Positions 10,932 through 23,004 of a DNA stretch of 64,000 nucleotides are shown here, piece after piece. The DNA is taken from contig CM055111.1 in assembly GCA_029204225.1 (NCBI GenBank), forward strand, positions 10,365,000-10,428,999, read 5' to 3'. The stretch comes from Diphasiastrum complanatum. Lineage: Eukaryota > Streptophyta > Lycopodiopsida > Lycopodiales > Lycopodiaceae. Every line of letters begins with the position of its first letter. Within the stretch, counting starts at the first letter, position 1. Both the position numbers and the translations under genes were made by a program. The notes below the pieces were generated by a model. That model had not been told where the DNA came from. It searched no databases and saw only the letters and a program-made list of their open reading frames with translations.

Positions 10932-13900
10932 CTGTAAAAATTACCCATTGATTATGTGCCTACAAACATTTCTACAGCAAACTACTAGCAAAAGCCCAAG
11001 TAGTACAAGATAAAGTAATAAGAAAGAACTGCTCTTGGGTAGGCATACATTAGAGAAAACGATTATCTAGATTATGAGCGGAGATATAGTAAATTGTACA
11101 CGCTCAAAAACCTACACTTCTGATAGTCTGTAATATGCATGAACTAAACATTACAGATAACTGAAATGGACCAAACGGATTTGCAACAAAATAAATCTCA
11201 TCGGGACCTCACAAATCATCAGGTACTTGAAATACCCAGCTGGCTTCAATAGATCAACTAAAAATACAAGATGGGTTTACTATGAAAGTGATTTACTAAT
11301 GTTTTTATCACCTGAAGCATTAGATGTAGAACACTATACATGTTGCAAGGAGAAGATGATGATGATGATGATGAAGACACTGAAAACAAATACTAAGGTG
11401 TCATAAAAAGAAAATGCATCATCAGCACCACAATGAAGATGCTACCATACAAATGGCACTTGGCACAACATAGATGTGAATAATTCTTCACACGGCATGT
11501 AGGCTCAATATTTTGACATGAAAATATAAGGGAATCTTCCTATTTGAACAATGACATTATTAAACCGCATAACCATAAAGCCACCAACTAAGCAAGCACA
11601 TCCACAACATCCTAAAATGAATAAACTGCCAGTACTGAAGAAACAAACAATAATCTTCTATGATAAGTCAAAATCTACATATAGAAACCATTGCAAAGGC
11701 CTCATCGTCATGTTCACATCCGCTAGACAATTTCCATAACTCCCAGCTTGGCGTGTATGGAACAAGAACCACATCTATGGTTGAGCAAATGCAAAAATGA
11801 AACGTAAAAGGAACCAAGGAGATCATCAACAACAAAGAAAGTTTGTAGCATCCTAGAAAGCACAAATTGCCGACATTACGAACAATGAAGGAAAATCTTA
11901 TTTGAAAATTAGTCGATAACATTGTATAGATCTTAATGCAAAAGGGCGCCTCATCATGATTTGAAAGTCAGTGTTGCAGCCGATCGCGATCCACTGCAAA
12001 TTCAATCGGGAACGTGCGTTTTGGATCGCTAGTGATCTGGGACCAGGATCGGTCTCAAAGTCAATATACATGATAAGAAATGTATGCATATAAGTAGGTG
12101 AACTGTTGTTTCCAGATGAATTGACAACCTTGACTGTAGCACGAGTGGAAGTTACAATAATGTTAAATTTAGGATACTACCTAAACAAGGAACAAAAGAG
12201 ACATGCAATCTTCAATTTTATGCAGTCCACGCAGTGCACACAAACTATCAACAATCACCTCCATCATGCATACCCCAGAAATCTTACAACATTTCATCAA
12301 CAATTAAAGAGTAGTTTTCTCCAATTTCAAACATGGAAGGTATGCAAAAATTTACGTGAATGAATTGCATCATGACGACCTAATGTTCATAAGTGCCATT
12401 AAGTGCGAAGTTGAAATATATCAACATAAAATAAATAGTTGGAGCAGGAGGATGTGGATAAGCCGATACGGAGGATGTCCCCTTGACTGACGTAAACCCA
12501 AATCAGCAACATAGGAAGTAGTAGTCTCATCGTTGAACTCACCACTCATGGAGTAAATCAATCCTCAACCCGAATAGGTATCTACACTAGCATCAACAAT
12601 CAATTAACTAGAAATAACATCGGTGTCCCATACCATCAAGGCCTATCCCACAAGGGATGCCTCACTAGTTTGAGGACCCACTCACTCACACATCAATTTT
12701 GATAACTAATTAATGGAATAAATGATCCACCAACCCAAGAGTAGGCCATTAAGTTATCTTTGACAAGTTATTCCTTATACTCACTCATAGTCCATGAGTT
12801 TGGAACCCAACTAGCATTAAGAGTGATAATTACTTGCAATAGCTCTTGATTCCAGAAGGGGTTCCCTCAGTACGCAGTTGCGTAACAATCTACTGCATAC
12901 TTCCACCCATTTGTACAGGTCCACTGAAATATTTCAGGGAAAAGTAAAAAAATTAAAATAAAATAAATTTTAGAAAAATTGTCCTAGAAAAACCTAACCC
13001 TAATTCCTGGAACATGACTAGATCACGTTCCAAATCACAAGTTGCAACTATGATATTATAAAACTAATGTATAACTACTGACAATTTTGATCAATTAAGG
13101 AAAAAATCAAGAAATGGTGATCAACTCAAAATGGAATAGGATATGGGCTAATCTAAGATAGTGATAAGCAAGTTAAACAGGTGGAAAAAAAAACGGGGAT
13201 GAACCAGATAAAAACACAAAAGGGGAAAACCCAATAAGTGGGCTAATCTAAGACAGAAATAAGCAAGTTAAGAAGGTTTAGACTCAAGGTCGAGATTCTA
13301 GAGCTTGATTGGAACACAAGTTTTGCTATAGATTTCGGCATAGACCAACGTCTATAAGTATATAGTGCACCCTACCTCATTTGCAATGGGACATAGTTAG
13401 AGTTTCCATCACTTGTGTTCTCTCTCATCTGTTTGGCTATTGTTTCATCACAATAGGAATCTTGTCTTGGGTAACTTGTATGAGCAAGTCGGTTTTCTAA
13501 CAGGCCGATATGGAAGCTGAGCTGCTGGCACATATCTTGCTAGCGCTCTTCGTGGCCTTGTTGACTGTTGAAACTCAAATGCACAAGTATGGCATTGATC
13601 ACCTGAAATCAGAGGGCCTACTCGGTTGAAACGAGATTGCTTGCCATACATAAGTAATGTGGCAATGTCAAAACACCAAATTCGAAATCATTGTTTCACA
13701 AAAGCATCTACAAAACTGTTGTTCCGAATTCAGTAACAATGTCAAGATAGTCTACACTGCAAGTTAAAAATTTCTCTCTCACACACACTGCTTAAAAAAA
13801 CTCCTTGTTATAAAATGTGCATTTCTGCAGGAGAAAACATTGACTGTTACAAAGAAAAGTAAAAAGAAGAGAGAGTGTGCATCTCACAGTAAAATATACC

Positions 13901-14262
13901 TTGCTCAAACACTGTGCTTTGACTCGAGCCTTATTACAAGGCCAAAGAAAGTGTTTGAGAATAATCTTATTCAACTCCATCTATCTTCAATTATTTCATT
14001 ACAGCTGATTAATTACCGTGACTGATTGAGAAAATTTTGAACTGGCGAAAAAAATTTGTTTTCACAATACAATAGCAATGGCAGACTTCATACATTCTAT
14101 AAAGATCTCTAAGGCCAAAGTATTTCAATTCTACTTTCAGTCACTAGATTTAACTGCAACATAGGAATTAGTCGACTTCTGGTCTGATGACTCAAGCATA
14201 GCAATCTGATATGAAAAAATACACAAACAGTCAAATGACCACTTTGAACACTCAATGGCTAC
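10932..14262 (-). other. DGK intron 1, 3,331 bp
   Basis: Bounded by donor CAG|GTAG at the end of exon 1 and acceptor TTTTACAG before exon 2. Besides the LTR relic at 13.3-13.5 kb, it holds a short GAT trinucleotide run (11355-11375) and a pair of 32-bp direct repeats starting at 13145 and 13240 (GGGCTAATCTAAGA...AAGCAAGTTAA). I recognise no other coding sequence. Confidence 0.8.
13315..13502 (+). mobile_element. Partial or solo LTR, same family as the 43.4-46.7 kb insertion
   Basis: The segment matches the reverse complement of the LTR at 46372-46741. Shared blocks include GGCATAGACCAA/CGACATAGACCAA, CTACCTCATTTG, GGGACATAGTT, AATAGGAATCT and the terminus CAAGTCGGTTTTCTAACA. It ends exactly at the LTR terminus (13502) and is followed by GGCCGATATG, not by a primer-binding site, so no internal region follows. 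Its 5' half is not recognisable. It sits in DGK intron 1. Confidence 0.75.
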
Positions 14263-15567
14263 CTGGACTGGATTTAAGAGCATATTGAATCTTCTTCTTA
14301 AATTTGCTCCATGTTGTGCCCCACTCTTCTTGTTGATAAACACAAGTACGGGTCTTGCATCACTAGGAATATCTTCCAAGACATATTTTTGCTTTCCTGC
14401 TTTCTTGTCAGACGAAGCCTGTCTTCCACCTTGTGTTTCAGATGAGACCTGCCGCTGCTTAGCTGCTGCTTCTTTATCAGACATACGATGGTCGTCTCTT
14501 TCACCAGATGCATCAGAATTTATGCTCTTGTTCCTCAAAACAATTCCTCTTGAAGATGACTGGCTATGCTTAAAGCTCTCTCCATCAGAAGATGTTTCAT
14601 TTGGCCTGTTGCAAGAGCCATCGTCAGATAAGCTTTCCTTCCCTTCAAGGGTTTCTGACACATTTGGAACACTTCGATCTTCCAAAACATCAGCAACTTG
14701 CAGGGCTTCACTGGAACGCTTTCCCCGCTTTCTCCTCTTCCTAATTTGTCCTCGTACAGATGACGCTATCTCGTTTGCACCTTGTGTTATGGAACTAAAC
14801 AGCTCACTTGCCATACTCTTACTACTAACTTCCTTCACCCAAAGAGGTGATATTATTAGGCGTTTGTATTGACCCAGATCACAAATCTCAGATTCTTTGG
14901 AGTTCTGTGTGTGGCAGTCTACATGCACAAGATGTTGACACCACATGCAACGCCAGATAGCTGTTGCAGCAAGGAATGATCCGTTGCAAGGCTCCTCGCA
15001 GTGCATACAGAAGGCGAGGTCCTCAGGAACATCCTCCATATCCATCCACCTTTCCACCCACTGATGAAAGAGCACCTTTGAACCAGCCATAGACACATTC
15101 TTGCAGTCCTTCACAGCATGTTTTGAACAACCCAGGTGCGCAACAACGCCACATACATTACATCGATGAATCAGGCATGATAGAGGTGGCCGCGCAAGAG
15201 TGCCTATATGTGGAGGAGTAAGGCTATCCAGGCAGACAGAGCAAGTAGAAGGGCCACTTCTATAGGCACCTGCCTCCTGAATCCAAGTATGTGCTACACT
15301 GGGTGATTTGAACTTTCCTCTGGATTTCCTTTTGGCCCTGGCTGCTGCCTTCATCCAGTGAATGGAAAGTTTCCTTTGCCACTGCCTGATAATGTATGCT
15401 ACCAAAAGGGCAAGTAGGCCTGAAGCAAGCAGCCATGCCAACCCTAAGAGGGCTGACGTCCTAGAGTTAAAAGAGTGAAGATTCCAATTCAAGTGAAAAA
15501 GTTGGGAGATTGGAGACATAAAAAATGATGCGGTGTTGTTGACTTCCATCTCAAAACTTCCACACAA
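14263..15567 (-). CDS. DGK: Diacylglycerol kinase, coding exon 1 (membrane anchor, two C1 domains, start of kinase domain)
   Basis: Diacylglycerol kinase phosphorylates diacylglycerol to phosphatidic acid at membranes, in plant lipid signalling. This exon encodes 435 residues. Residues 38-60 form one hydrophobic segment, the expected N-terminal membrane anchor. Residues about 93-155 and 168-229 are two Cys/His-rich C1 domains; the second carries the extended cysteine-rich style of the family. Residues 245-400 are a Ser/Lys-rich linker. The kinase domain starts at residue 406 ([15 protein letters not shown]). The exon ends LLNPVQ at a CAG|GTAG donor; reading on runs into a non-homologous tail and a stop. 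A second Met at residue 7 (15549) could be the start instead. The architecture (anchor, C1, C1, catalytic, accessory) is that of plant cluster I (AtDGK1/2-like), recognised from memory of the family. Exons 1-5 give about 682 codons; the usual length is near 720, so about 50 codons are missing off the left edge. Confidence 0.92.
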
Positions 15568-16560
15568 GAAGCTGATTACAGATTTGCTGGTTCATGCAGC
15601 ACAGTCCAGTGCGAACACTCCAGCCAAGAAACTTGCTTATTATTTGATAGTTCCTACATGAGTAGCAAAATGGCAAACTTTATCAAGTGACAAATCTCAA
15701 CAAATTATAAGGGCTTACTGAGATCGGGTAAGCCTTTGCAATCTAACTTTGGAGAAGCAGATGAAGCATGCTTAACCGTTGACTTGACCAATCTCAAAAT
15801 AAGTCCCTCAAATCTCTAATTTTTAAGGATCATCTGTTTCAGCTTAATCTAGCACCAAATGAAGCTGTCAAAACGACACCTATAGATAAAATGCCATTGT
15901 AACGGGTTCATACGGTCGCTTCCCACTTCACTATGACGGGTTCATACGGTCGCTTCCTACTTCACTATGACTTTGCACTGCGTTAATCATGTCCGGTAGG
16001 GTTTGGCTGAATTGCATAGGCGGAAATAGCACATGCGCATTGAACGCACAAGCAACACACATCAATTTTTTAGTGGTAAAACTTATGTACGTACTCAATC
16101 TTCATTGATTTGCCATAACATAAGATTCCCTTTCAGCAGTGATGACATTACATAAACTTCTTGCTGATCATTCAATAACTCGCTTATCAGCCAATGATCC
16201 TCAGGTGCTATTCGCTGCTGCTCCTATATTCTGACAATCCAATTCTGAAATCCTTTCCAGAAGAAGCTAAGCCACTAGAGCACAAAATGAAGCACTCATC
16301 AAAAACTCCAAGACAGCAAGCATCGGACACAGGAACCAGATCTAAAGCAAATCCTGAAGTCTTGAATTCACAAAACAGGCACGAGGATGTTCTTGCGCTC
16401 TTGCCATCACAACCGCGAATGCCAAATCAGAAATTTCTCTCGATTTTTGCAGGAAGATCGCCATGAATCTGCTGCGCTCTCTCTCCCTTTCTCGCCACCG
16501 ACAGCATCAACAAGAAAACACGAAGCAAGGAAAGGAGCTCGATGGCGCCAGATACTACAC
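15568..16560 (-). other. Presumed DGK 5' leader region
   Basis: Sequence between the DGK start codon and the G-box region. On the minus strand a pyrimidine-rich ...CTCATGTAG near 15660 could be an acceptor for a 5'-UTR intron, with the leader exon near 16.2-16.5 kb; this is inference. No protein domain was seen on either strand. Confidence 0.35.
15902..15969. repeat. 34-bp tandem duplication, two copies
   Basis: Two adjacent 34-bp units, 15902-15935 and 15936-15969, starting ACGGGTTCATACGGTCGCTT and differing at one base (CCC versus CCT). They lie in the presumed 5' untranslated/leader-intron region of DGK. Confidence 0.9.
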
Positions 16561-16580
16561 GCTCGCCACTTGGATCACTG

Positions 16581-16603
16581 CCACGTGGATATCGCCACGT
16601 GGA
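16581..16603 (-). promoter_or_regulatory. Paired G-boxes in the candidate DGK promoter
   Basis: Two CCACGTGG palindromes, at 16581-16588 and 16595-16602, start 14 bp apart. CACGTG is the core site of plant bZIP and bHLH (PIF/ABF-type) factors. They lie about 1 kb upstream of the DGK start codon, next to a long pyrimidine tract (16727-16810 on the plus strand, purine on the DGK sense strand). No convincing TATA box was seen. Assignment to DGK is by position only. Confidence 0.5.
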
Positions 16604-16639
16604 AAGTTCTGGCTGGTCGATTTAATGAACGTGGCAGGA

Positions 16640-17180
16640 TCTGAACGTCTGAGATGAGATCCAACGGTGGCAGGCTGCGAAACGGTCGGCCCATTAAGAA
16701 GCGCGCTCTTTTTTTCTCTGCTCTCTCTTTATTCCTTCGTTTGGTGCTCCGTCTTTTTTTTTCTCTTCTTTTTCTTTTTTTTTTCCCCTTTTTTTCTTTT
16801 TTTCCTTTAAAAAAGCCTGAAAATTTGTGTGCTGCCACATGTCGCTTGGCTTGGTTGTGAGGTCTGTTTACGTGGTATGGAAATAAAAAAGGTGAAATAC
16901 GGTACCGCTCGGAAAACCCTTTTTGAGTTATTCTCAAAAAACTTTCATTTTTTTAAGGCTTCTCGATTTCTTGAGGACTACTACTCATAAGAGGGATCAT
17001 ATGCTTATATGAAAATAGTTTCAATTTTTATGATGTCGATTTTGAAAAATAATGTCAATTCCATTCCTATGCCAATTTTCTCGAGCACTACTCAGGGGTT
17101 GAACGATCAATCCCCATGACTTTTTCTATTAACATGAGCCACACGGCCAAAAATAAGATCTTTCAAAGAGAGGCCAACAC
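16640..17180. other. Intergenic gap between DGK and the non-LTR element
   Basis: Contains the T/C-rich low-complexity tract at 16727-16810 and AT-rich DNA. No gene was recognised. The right end holds the likely 3' trailer of the non-LTR element, with AATAAAA on the minus strand near 17200. Confidence 0.5.
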
Positions 17181-17316
17181 AAAAACTTCCTGTTTTTATT
17201 AATAAAAGATGGGAAAACTCATCAAAGTACAAAGGAATGCATGTTGAAAGCGTAAAGGCCATAAGGCGAATTGAGATATTGTACAAGTATAACAAAGCAA
17301 CAATCTTGCCGAGTAT

Positions 17317-18411
17317 TTACATAAAGCCTACTGCTTGGTGTAAGTCGCTAGTTAAGACAGTTGAAAGTTTAGGTAGTGCAGGAAGCTGTGAAGCAGTTGT
17401 TCCTGCAACTACGGCACATCGAAGTATTGCAAGTGCCTGAGTGCGTTGTAAAGTCATTGAAACTCGTTGACGATAATAAGCCGTAATGATAGATAAAGGT
17501 GAGACACCACGACCTTGGAGTTTCGCTGCAAAACCTGCACAAGATGATAGAAAATCATCGAATTTCTTATGCAAGCACCCATATGTTTCCAAAGCAAAAG
17601 GGATAAAGTCTTCTCCAGGAGTGCGATGTGAATAATCTCGCTCTTTATCTAGAGCTACATGAGAAGCAGCGGCACCCTGAGTAGTTGAAGCACGACGAAG
17701 GAGGTCAGGCCGCAAAGGATCAACAACAACAACATCCCCAAGCGTGCGAATCCCCTCGCGCGAAAGAACAAGATCAACTCGACACCGAGGCGACTGTGAA
17801 TCAAACATAGGCAAGATGTGGGTCTGCTCCCGAACAACATGAAAGCCGCACTCACGAGCAATAGATGCCAATACGTCACGAATGGAATCATGAGTCGTAG
17901 TGCGCTCTCCGCTAGAAGGGCAATGCATGAGATGAGTGCCAATAGGATCAACAGGGTGACCACAGGAACATTTTGTCAAACCTGCCAGCACTGGATGAGG
18001 GGGACCCAACCTAACCCAAAGAGCGGTGAGAAACAACTCTGAAGAAAGGCGCAAGTGTGGAACGACAGGGCGCGCAACAAGCCAAGCACCAGCACCCGGG
18101 CCTGCACAAGACAAAAGACGAGCCCGAGTCTCATCGGAAGGTGAATCACTGAGAAGCTGAGTGAAAGCATGTGAGTGGAAGCGCTCCAAAAGATACTTCT
18201 GAAAATGAGCACGTTGATGGCTAAGCAAAGACTCAAAGGGAGGCAAAGAAGCTCGCACAGGTGGAGGAATGAGATCCTTGGCCGCACGAAGATGTTGTTG
18301 GAAAGGAAGAATGTCTGTTTCCACATGAGCTACTGAATCGAGAAGAATGGGCTTGTTGTCCTGCTGAAACCGAGCGATAAGTGCAGAGGCAACAAGGGCC
18401 CAACTTCCCAT
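17317..18411 (-). pseudogene. C-terminal half of an RLE-type non-LTR retrotransposon protein (zinc knuckle plus restriction-like endonuclease)
   Basis: An open 364-codon stretch. Residues near 145-165 form a Cys-x-Cys-x9-His-x3-Cys cluster (CSCGHPVDPIGTHLMHC). HDSIRD follows, then RVDLVLSREGIRTLGDVVVV, in which the two key aspartates are 12 residues apart. This is the order and spacing of the restriction-like endonuclease of R2/NeSL-type retroelements (CCHC, then RHN-like, then PD-X12-14-D). The first residues (GSWALVASALIARF) continue where the RT half at 25.8 kb stops (SIAPAAS), so both were one protein before interruption. The ORF begins next to a GA microsatellite, so its ATG is not a true start. 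In this half I see no internal stop. The role in living relatives is to nick target DNA for target-primed reverse transcription. A sequence AATAAAA lies in the trailer. Confidence 0.75.
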
Positions 18412-18416
18412 AAGAT

Positions 18417-18422
18417 GAGAGA

Positions 18423-18473
<51 letters not shown>
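18417..18473. repeat. (GA)n microsatellite at the element break
   Basis: About 57 bp of GA repeats with one GATA interruption, directly adjoining the interrupted reading frame of the non-LTR element. Confidence 0.95.
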
Positions 18474-18475
<2 letters not shown>

Positions 18476-18996
18476 GGACCCTTTCCGTAGCGATCAAGAG
18501 AAAAAGGTTAGGGTTTGGATCTCCAACTGGGTGAGTTATTCATGTAGTATGGGCTTCAATCCAATGGGGAGGGCTAAGCCTACCAAGGGTGTCAATCTTG
18601 GCATCTGATCTGATGGTGGAATGGCTCAGTTTGGAAATAGGATGCTTGACACTCTCCTTGACTCTTTTTAGACTTGGATCTTGGCTTTTCTTGGGCTGTT
18701 TAGGCTCCTAGAGCTCTAAACCTTCTCCTCTTGAGGCTTATCTTCTCGTGGGAGGGGAATAATGGAAGTAGACTAACTAATAGATCATAGTGATCTCTCA
18801 AGAATGTGTTTAACTTCTATTTTACTCTTGTGTGTTTTTGTGGATTAGGAGGATGAAAGCTTGTGCCAATGATCTTCTTTATTGTGATAGCATGACTAGG
18901 AAACACATACAAGCATTCATCATTCCACAACCAAACATACAATGGCAAAAGAGAAGGACTTCACATAAAAAAAAAAGGTAGGAGGAGGAGGCCTTG

Positions 18997-18999
<3 letters not shown>
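18474..18999. other. Right part of the insert, no gene recognised
   Basis: No coding domain was seen. It may be the 3' flank or LTR-like end of the insert that split the non-LTR element; no matching direct repeat was found near 25.8 kb by eye. Confidence 0.4.

Positions 19000-19069
<70 letters not shown>
19000..19069. repeat. (CT)n microsatellite
   Basis: About 70 bp of TC repeats. It creates spurious Arg-Glu repeat ORFs on the minus strand. Confidence 0.97.
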
Positions 19070-19072
<3 letters not shown>

Positions 19073-19537
19073 TGCAAATGAAATGTGAATACAAAATGGT
19101 GTCACATCCCTACTTATAAACAAAGTTAGGGTTAGGGTTTTTGGTTCACCCAAAAACCATGTGCCATAATAACTATCATAAAAGTTTAAAAATCCAAATT
19201 GCATTTTAGAACTACTTGGGTCCTTTTTTGTTTAGGCCCATTGGTATTTTAGATCTACTTCTACTTCCCACGCCTTTGGCTTATGAGTACAATGCACCAT
19301 TTAAGGGTGTCTGACATTATATTACTGATAGATCTAATTCGTATGCCGACTCGGCCATGATTTTATTCTTGTTGTCGTAAAATCTGTTGGGGAGACGTTG
19401 GGCTTTGTTTTCGCTCGTCGACCGGTCTGCAATCTTGTTGACCTTCTGATATTGGCTTTCCTGGTGAATCTGGATTCTACAACTCCTTTTGGTTGTTCGT
19501 CAACATTCTTTGGCGTAGTTCGGCGACATGATAACAT

Positions 19538-19621
19538 TGTTAGAAGAATCTTTATCAGAATCATTTGTTAGAAGAATCTTTATCAGAATCATTTGTTAGA
19601 AAAATCTTTACTAGAATCTTC
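19538..19621. repeat. 28-bp tandem repeat, three copies
   Basis: Units start at 19538, 19566 and 19594 (TGTTAGAAGAATCTTTATCA...). The first two are identical and the third carries a few changes. Confidence 0.9.
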
Positions 19622-19843
19622 TAACATGCCCCCACTGTAATTTTGGTGACAGTCCCTTGGCACCTACGTATGTCATTGGTGTTGGCGTGTGTGGATGTGA
19701 AACCGTTGCGAAAGAAAGAGAGAAAAGATTGTGGCGAAAAGTGAGAATGTTTTTTTCTACAATAAGGTATATGCACAGGGGAACAAATAAAAGGAGAAGA
19801 AAAAGTAGAAAAATGAGGTAACAATAAAAATAACATTGAGTTC

Positions 19844-21553
19844 CTATATGCTTTTTTTGGACCTTTTTTTTTTATTAAGAGATACCAGGTGTGAGATCTG
19901 CTTCAGAGAGGCTTTTCTAGCAGTTTGTCCTTTTCCAGTTGTTGGCCCTTCGCATCTTCGGCTTTGCGGTTCTTCCGATGGGTGTACCAGGTTTTCAGCC
20001 TCGCTATATTGACAAATGATGTTGAAGACAAGCAATGGTAGGTCATGTACAAGGGAATCTAGGTCCACGATTGCCGTCGTTTTGAAGGCTTTATTTGGGT
20101 CGAAATAGTACTCTCCAAAAAACATATCCCATCTGGCCTCAACCTTGGCAGCTGTGAGTAATGTCTGCACGTTGTAATAGGCTTCCAGTACAATGGGATC
20201 TAGAGAATTAGTCGCGTCTGTCAGAAAGTGGTTGAGCGCTCGTTGAAAATCGATGGTTGTGCTCCAACCCTTTGCTGACTTTATGATTGGCCAGTTGTAT
20301 GCCTTGACGTTGGGAGTCTGCAAGGCTGTTCAAGATCATCGTCTTGGCATTGGATGGTACGTTGGATCTGCCCATAGAACCGTAGGAGCCGTGAGATATT
20401 CTTTGATCAGCTCTGGGTTGCGTAATGGTGCCGCTTTCTTCCATTCTGATTGAGGATGTATGGAGGTGATGATTTCGGGATAATAAATCTTTCTTCACAA
20501 GTGAAGACTTCCTAGACGATGATGTCTTGCTATAAATCTGACTTGAAGAATCATTCTTGACTTTTCCTTTGCCTTTATCCAATAGAGGTGGTACTTTCTT
20601 TGAATCGATCTTTTGAGGGGAAATTTTCCATTTCAGGACCGTATTATAATGTTGCTTAGCTTGTTTCTTCGTTATCAAACCTGTGATCCTGTCTCCCTTC
20701 AATATAACTGCTTTGGGCGATTTGATTGTTGGTTCATCAAGAACATTATCCACTCCAAATCTGGTCGGATCCACATGATGTAGAATCTGTTCATCCGTAA
20801 GTTTTGCATTGCCATCATAAGTTAAGGCATGGCTCACTGGTATGAGATCATCCTTCTAGAGTAGCTCCTCGAACTTTCCTGGTAATGTGTAGCCGCCTCT
20901 AGTAGTGACGTCTGGATATTGCTTTTCAAAGAGGGTCGACTGCTATGAGTCAGATACCATAAAATTTTTGTGATACCAATGTTTGTGCACCACCACAGGA
21001 TCAGGGAGGTTATCCACTGGGCGAGGAGGAATATGGAGGTGGTTGGAAGATCAGATTTAGGCAGTGAAGTGGCGAGAGGTGGAGAAGAGACGTGAGATGG
21101 TGAAATGTTGTGAGGCAGAGATGCAATCTCTAATTCAGGCATGTTAGAATTGATTTGAGAGGAGGTAGTGGCGGCTGCTTGAGAGTCAAACAGAAGGTCA
21201 TGGTCGAAGGTGCGATCTCCGCCAGTGTTGAGGTCGAAGTGAGAAAAGGTTAGCTGAAGTTGATGAAAGTCGAAGGTGGAGGCGGATTTGATGAATGGAA
21301 AGTCAGAAATCTGGCAGGGATGCCAGATAGATGGATCTTGGACAATGGCATTATAATGAGCCAAGGTCGCGTTACAGAAGACAATGAGGGTCGTGGGATG
21401 ATATTGTTGGCAGTTATAATACAGTGCTTGGAGCTCGTTATAAGCGAGACGAAGAGCATCAGGGAGTGCGGCGGCGGTGGTGTGGCAGTGCTTAATGTGC
21501 TCAGCAAGGGTGTCGGAAGGCTTCTCTGATCCTGTGGGGTGATATTCGGGCAC
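19844..21553 (-). pseudogene. Decayed coding unit, C-terminal portion, family not recognised
   Basis: Two to three overlapping minus-strand frames look coding. 21553-20834 gives a 239-residue stretch from MPEYHPTGSEKPSDTLAEH. In another frame, from about 21.0 kb, the reading VVHKHWYHKNFMVSDS, stop, TLFEKQYPDVTTRGGYTLPG, stop, then VSHALTYDGNAKLTDEQILH runs on to 20208, and includes KSPKAVILKGDRITGLITKK followed by a Lys/Ser-rich region. 20323-19844 adds a third frame with ARWDMFFGEYYFDP. The mix of low-complexity Ser/Lys stretches and short conserved-looking blocks suggests a mobile-element accessory protein. I cannot name it. At least two in-frame TAG stops and frame changes make it a pseudogene. 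Confidence 0.45.
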
Positions 21554-21889
21554 ATATCGTGCCTACTGGTGTTGTGAAGATGAAGGGATGAACAGGGGTG
21601 GAACGAAGAGGGGGGGTTGACGCATCTGATCTAGCTCCAATTAGAAGCATCGATCGTGCAAAAAATTAATGATGGCACAAAGGCTGGCTACAAAATGGAG
21701 CGGAGGACAAAAACATCACAAAAATAGTCGAAATCCTTAACTTGGATAAAGTCGGTAAGGACGACAAAAACAAAAATATTTTTATTGGCCTTCGATGCAA
21801 TCTGATAAATATGAATGACATCAGAATTAGATAGGGAGGAAGTCGGGAATGGCAGAGAAAAATTATAAAAAGCTAGTCTAATCAATTAT

Positions 21890-22765
21890 TGAGAAAAAGA
21901 GGTAAATTACTGTCTAGAGCGGTGAGAAACTCTAAAACAGCCTTGAACTGCTTTTTGAGAGTTCTCAACTGGCTTCTTGGAGCGCTTGCCCGTCTTCTTG
22001 GAGCATGGCCCGTAGAGTTGCCAGCTCGGTATCTTTGGCCTAGAGCTCAGCGTCATGAAGCTTTCGCTGATCCTGGTATGATTGTAGCACCCGGCTAGAA
22101 TGGTCTTTGTAATATTCGGCGTGTTTCCTCTGTAATTTTTGAGTGGCCGGTGATTCGTCTTCTACTGCTACTACCATCTGATCTAGGGTAGCCTGGAAGG
22201 CCTGCACCTACTGGTCTGCTTGTTGGACTTTCAATTCCTGGGCCGTCTATTGACTCTTGAAATTGGCTTGGGCCCGTTGATTCTCTGTCTGCTCTTTTGA
22301 GATATTATGCTCCAATTGGCAGACATAATCCTTGAGTGATCTCTCAGAAGCTCAAAGAGATTCACATTCTTGTTCTAGCGTTGTCTGTTTCAGGACGAGG
22401 TGTTGGCGGTCAGATTGATTAGTTTGTCACGTTGTCTTTTCTTGAATAACTTGGGCCTGTAGGGTGACCACAAGCTGCTGCTATTGTTGTGCTGCTTGCT
22501 CTGCTTTCTTGAGCTGCTCGGTCAATTGATGGACCAGCTCTTGGCTCTTTTTTCTCTCTTGGTGGTGAGAAGTTTGGCGCTGGCCAACAGTTGCGCTAGA
22601 GGGTCCTGCGAGGAGAGGTTGGCATATGGTGAGGAGGGTGGTGGTGTTTTCACACCTAGATGCTCTAGATGGGTGTAGGCGATGACTGTGATAAGACCAC
22701 CACAAGTGATCCGTGAGGGGCGCTTGAAAGCAGCCTATAACTCTTTTACAAGAAACGAGGCCCAA
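21890..22765 (-). pseudogene. Decayed coiled-coil segment of the same unit
   Basis: The minus-strand frame gives a Gln/Glu/Leu-rich coiled coil: SQELVHQLTEQLKKAEQAAQ, then more Gln, then LEQECESL, ASERSLKDYVCQLEHNISKE, NQRAQANFKSQ, and on to KLHDAELQAKDTELATLR. Several stops interrupt it. Those I checked are TGA and TAG in places where CGA or CAG (Arg or Gln) would restore the heptad pattern, consistent with C-to-T decay of methylated DNA. It lies between the N-terminal (23.5 kb) and C-terminal (21.5-19.8 kb) parts, in one orientation, so all three were probably one gene. Confidence 0.5.
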
Positions 22766-23004
22766 TCATAGACCGTGTCCAATCCTCCTAGTAGTCATGA
22801 TGATGACCTGCTTGGACACAAGAAGAGGCCGATGGGAACTGACGATGATGGTGGCGGATATAAATTCTATCGTGTCATGGAGGTTTGGATTCCTAAGCCT
22901 TGAGATCAAGTATCCCTCATTGGTTTTGGTCTTAACGTCGTCTTGGTCTAGATGGAGAAATGAAAAAAATGTCGTATTTGGCAAGAGCACGGGTGGCTGG
23001 CAGG

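Noticed and set aside
14255-14872. 205-codon plus-strand ORF
   Set aside because: Antisense shadow of DGK exon 1, whose sense frame matches a known family.
16575-16937. Lys/Arg-rich 120-codon minus-strand ORF
   Set aside because: Produced by the pyrimidine/purine low-complexity tract; no domain.
19120-19142. Telomere-like GTTAGGGTTAGGG
   Set aside because: Only about two units; no array.
18879-19204. Arg-Glu repeat ORFs
   Set aside because: Translations of the CT/GA microsatellite; the same holds near 24306 and 62293.
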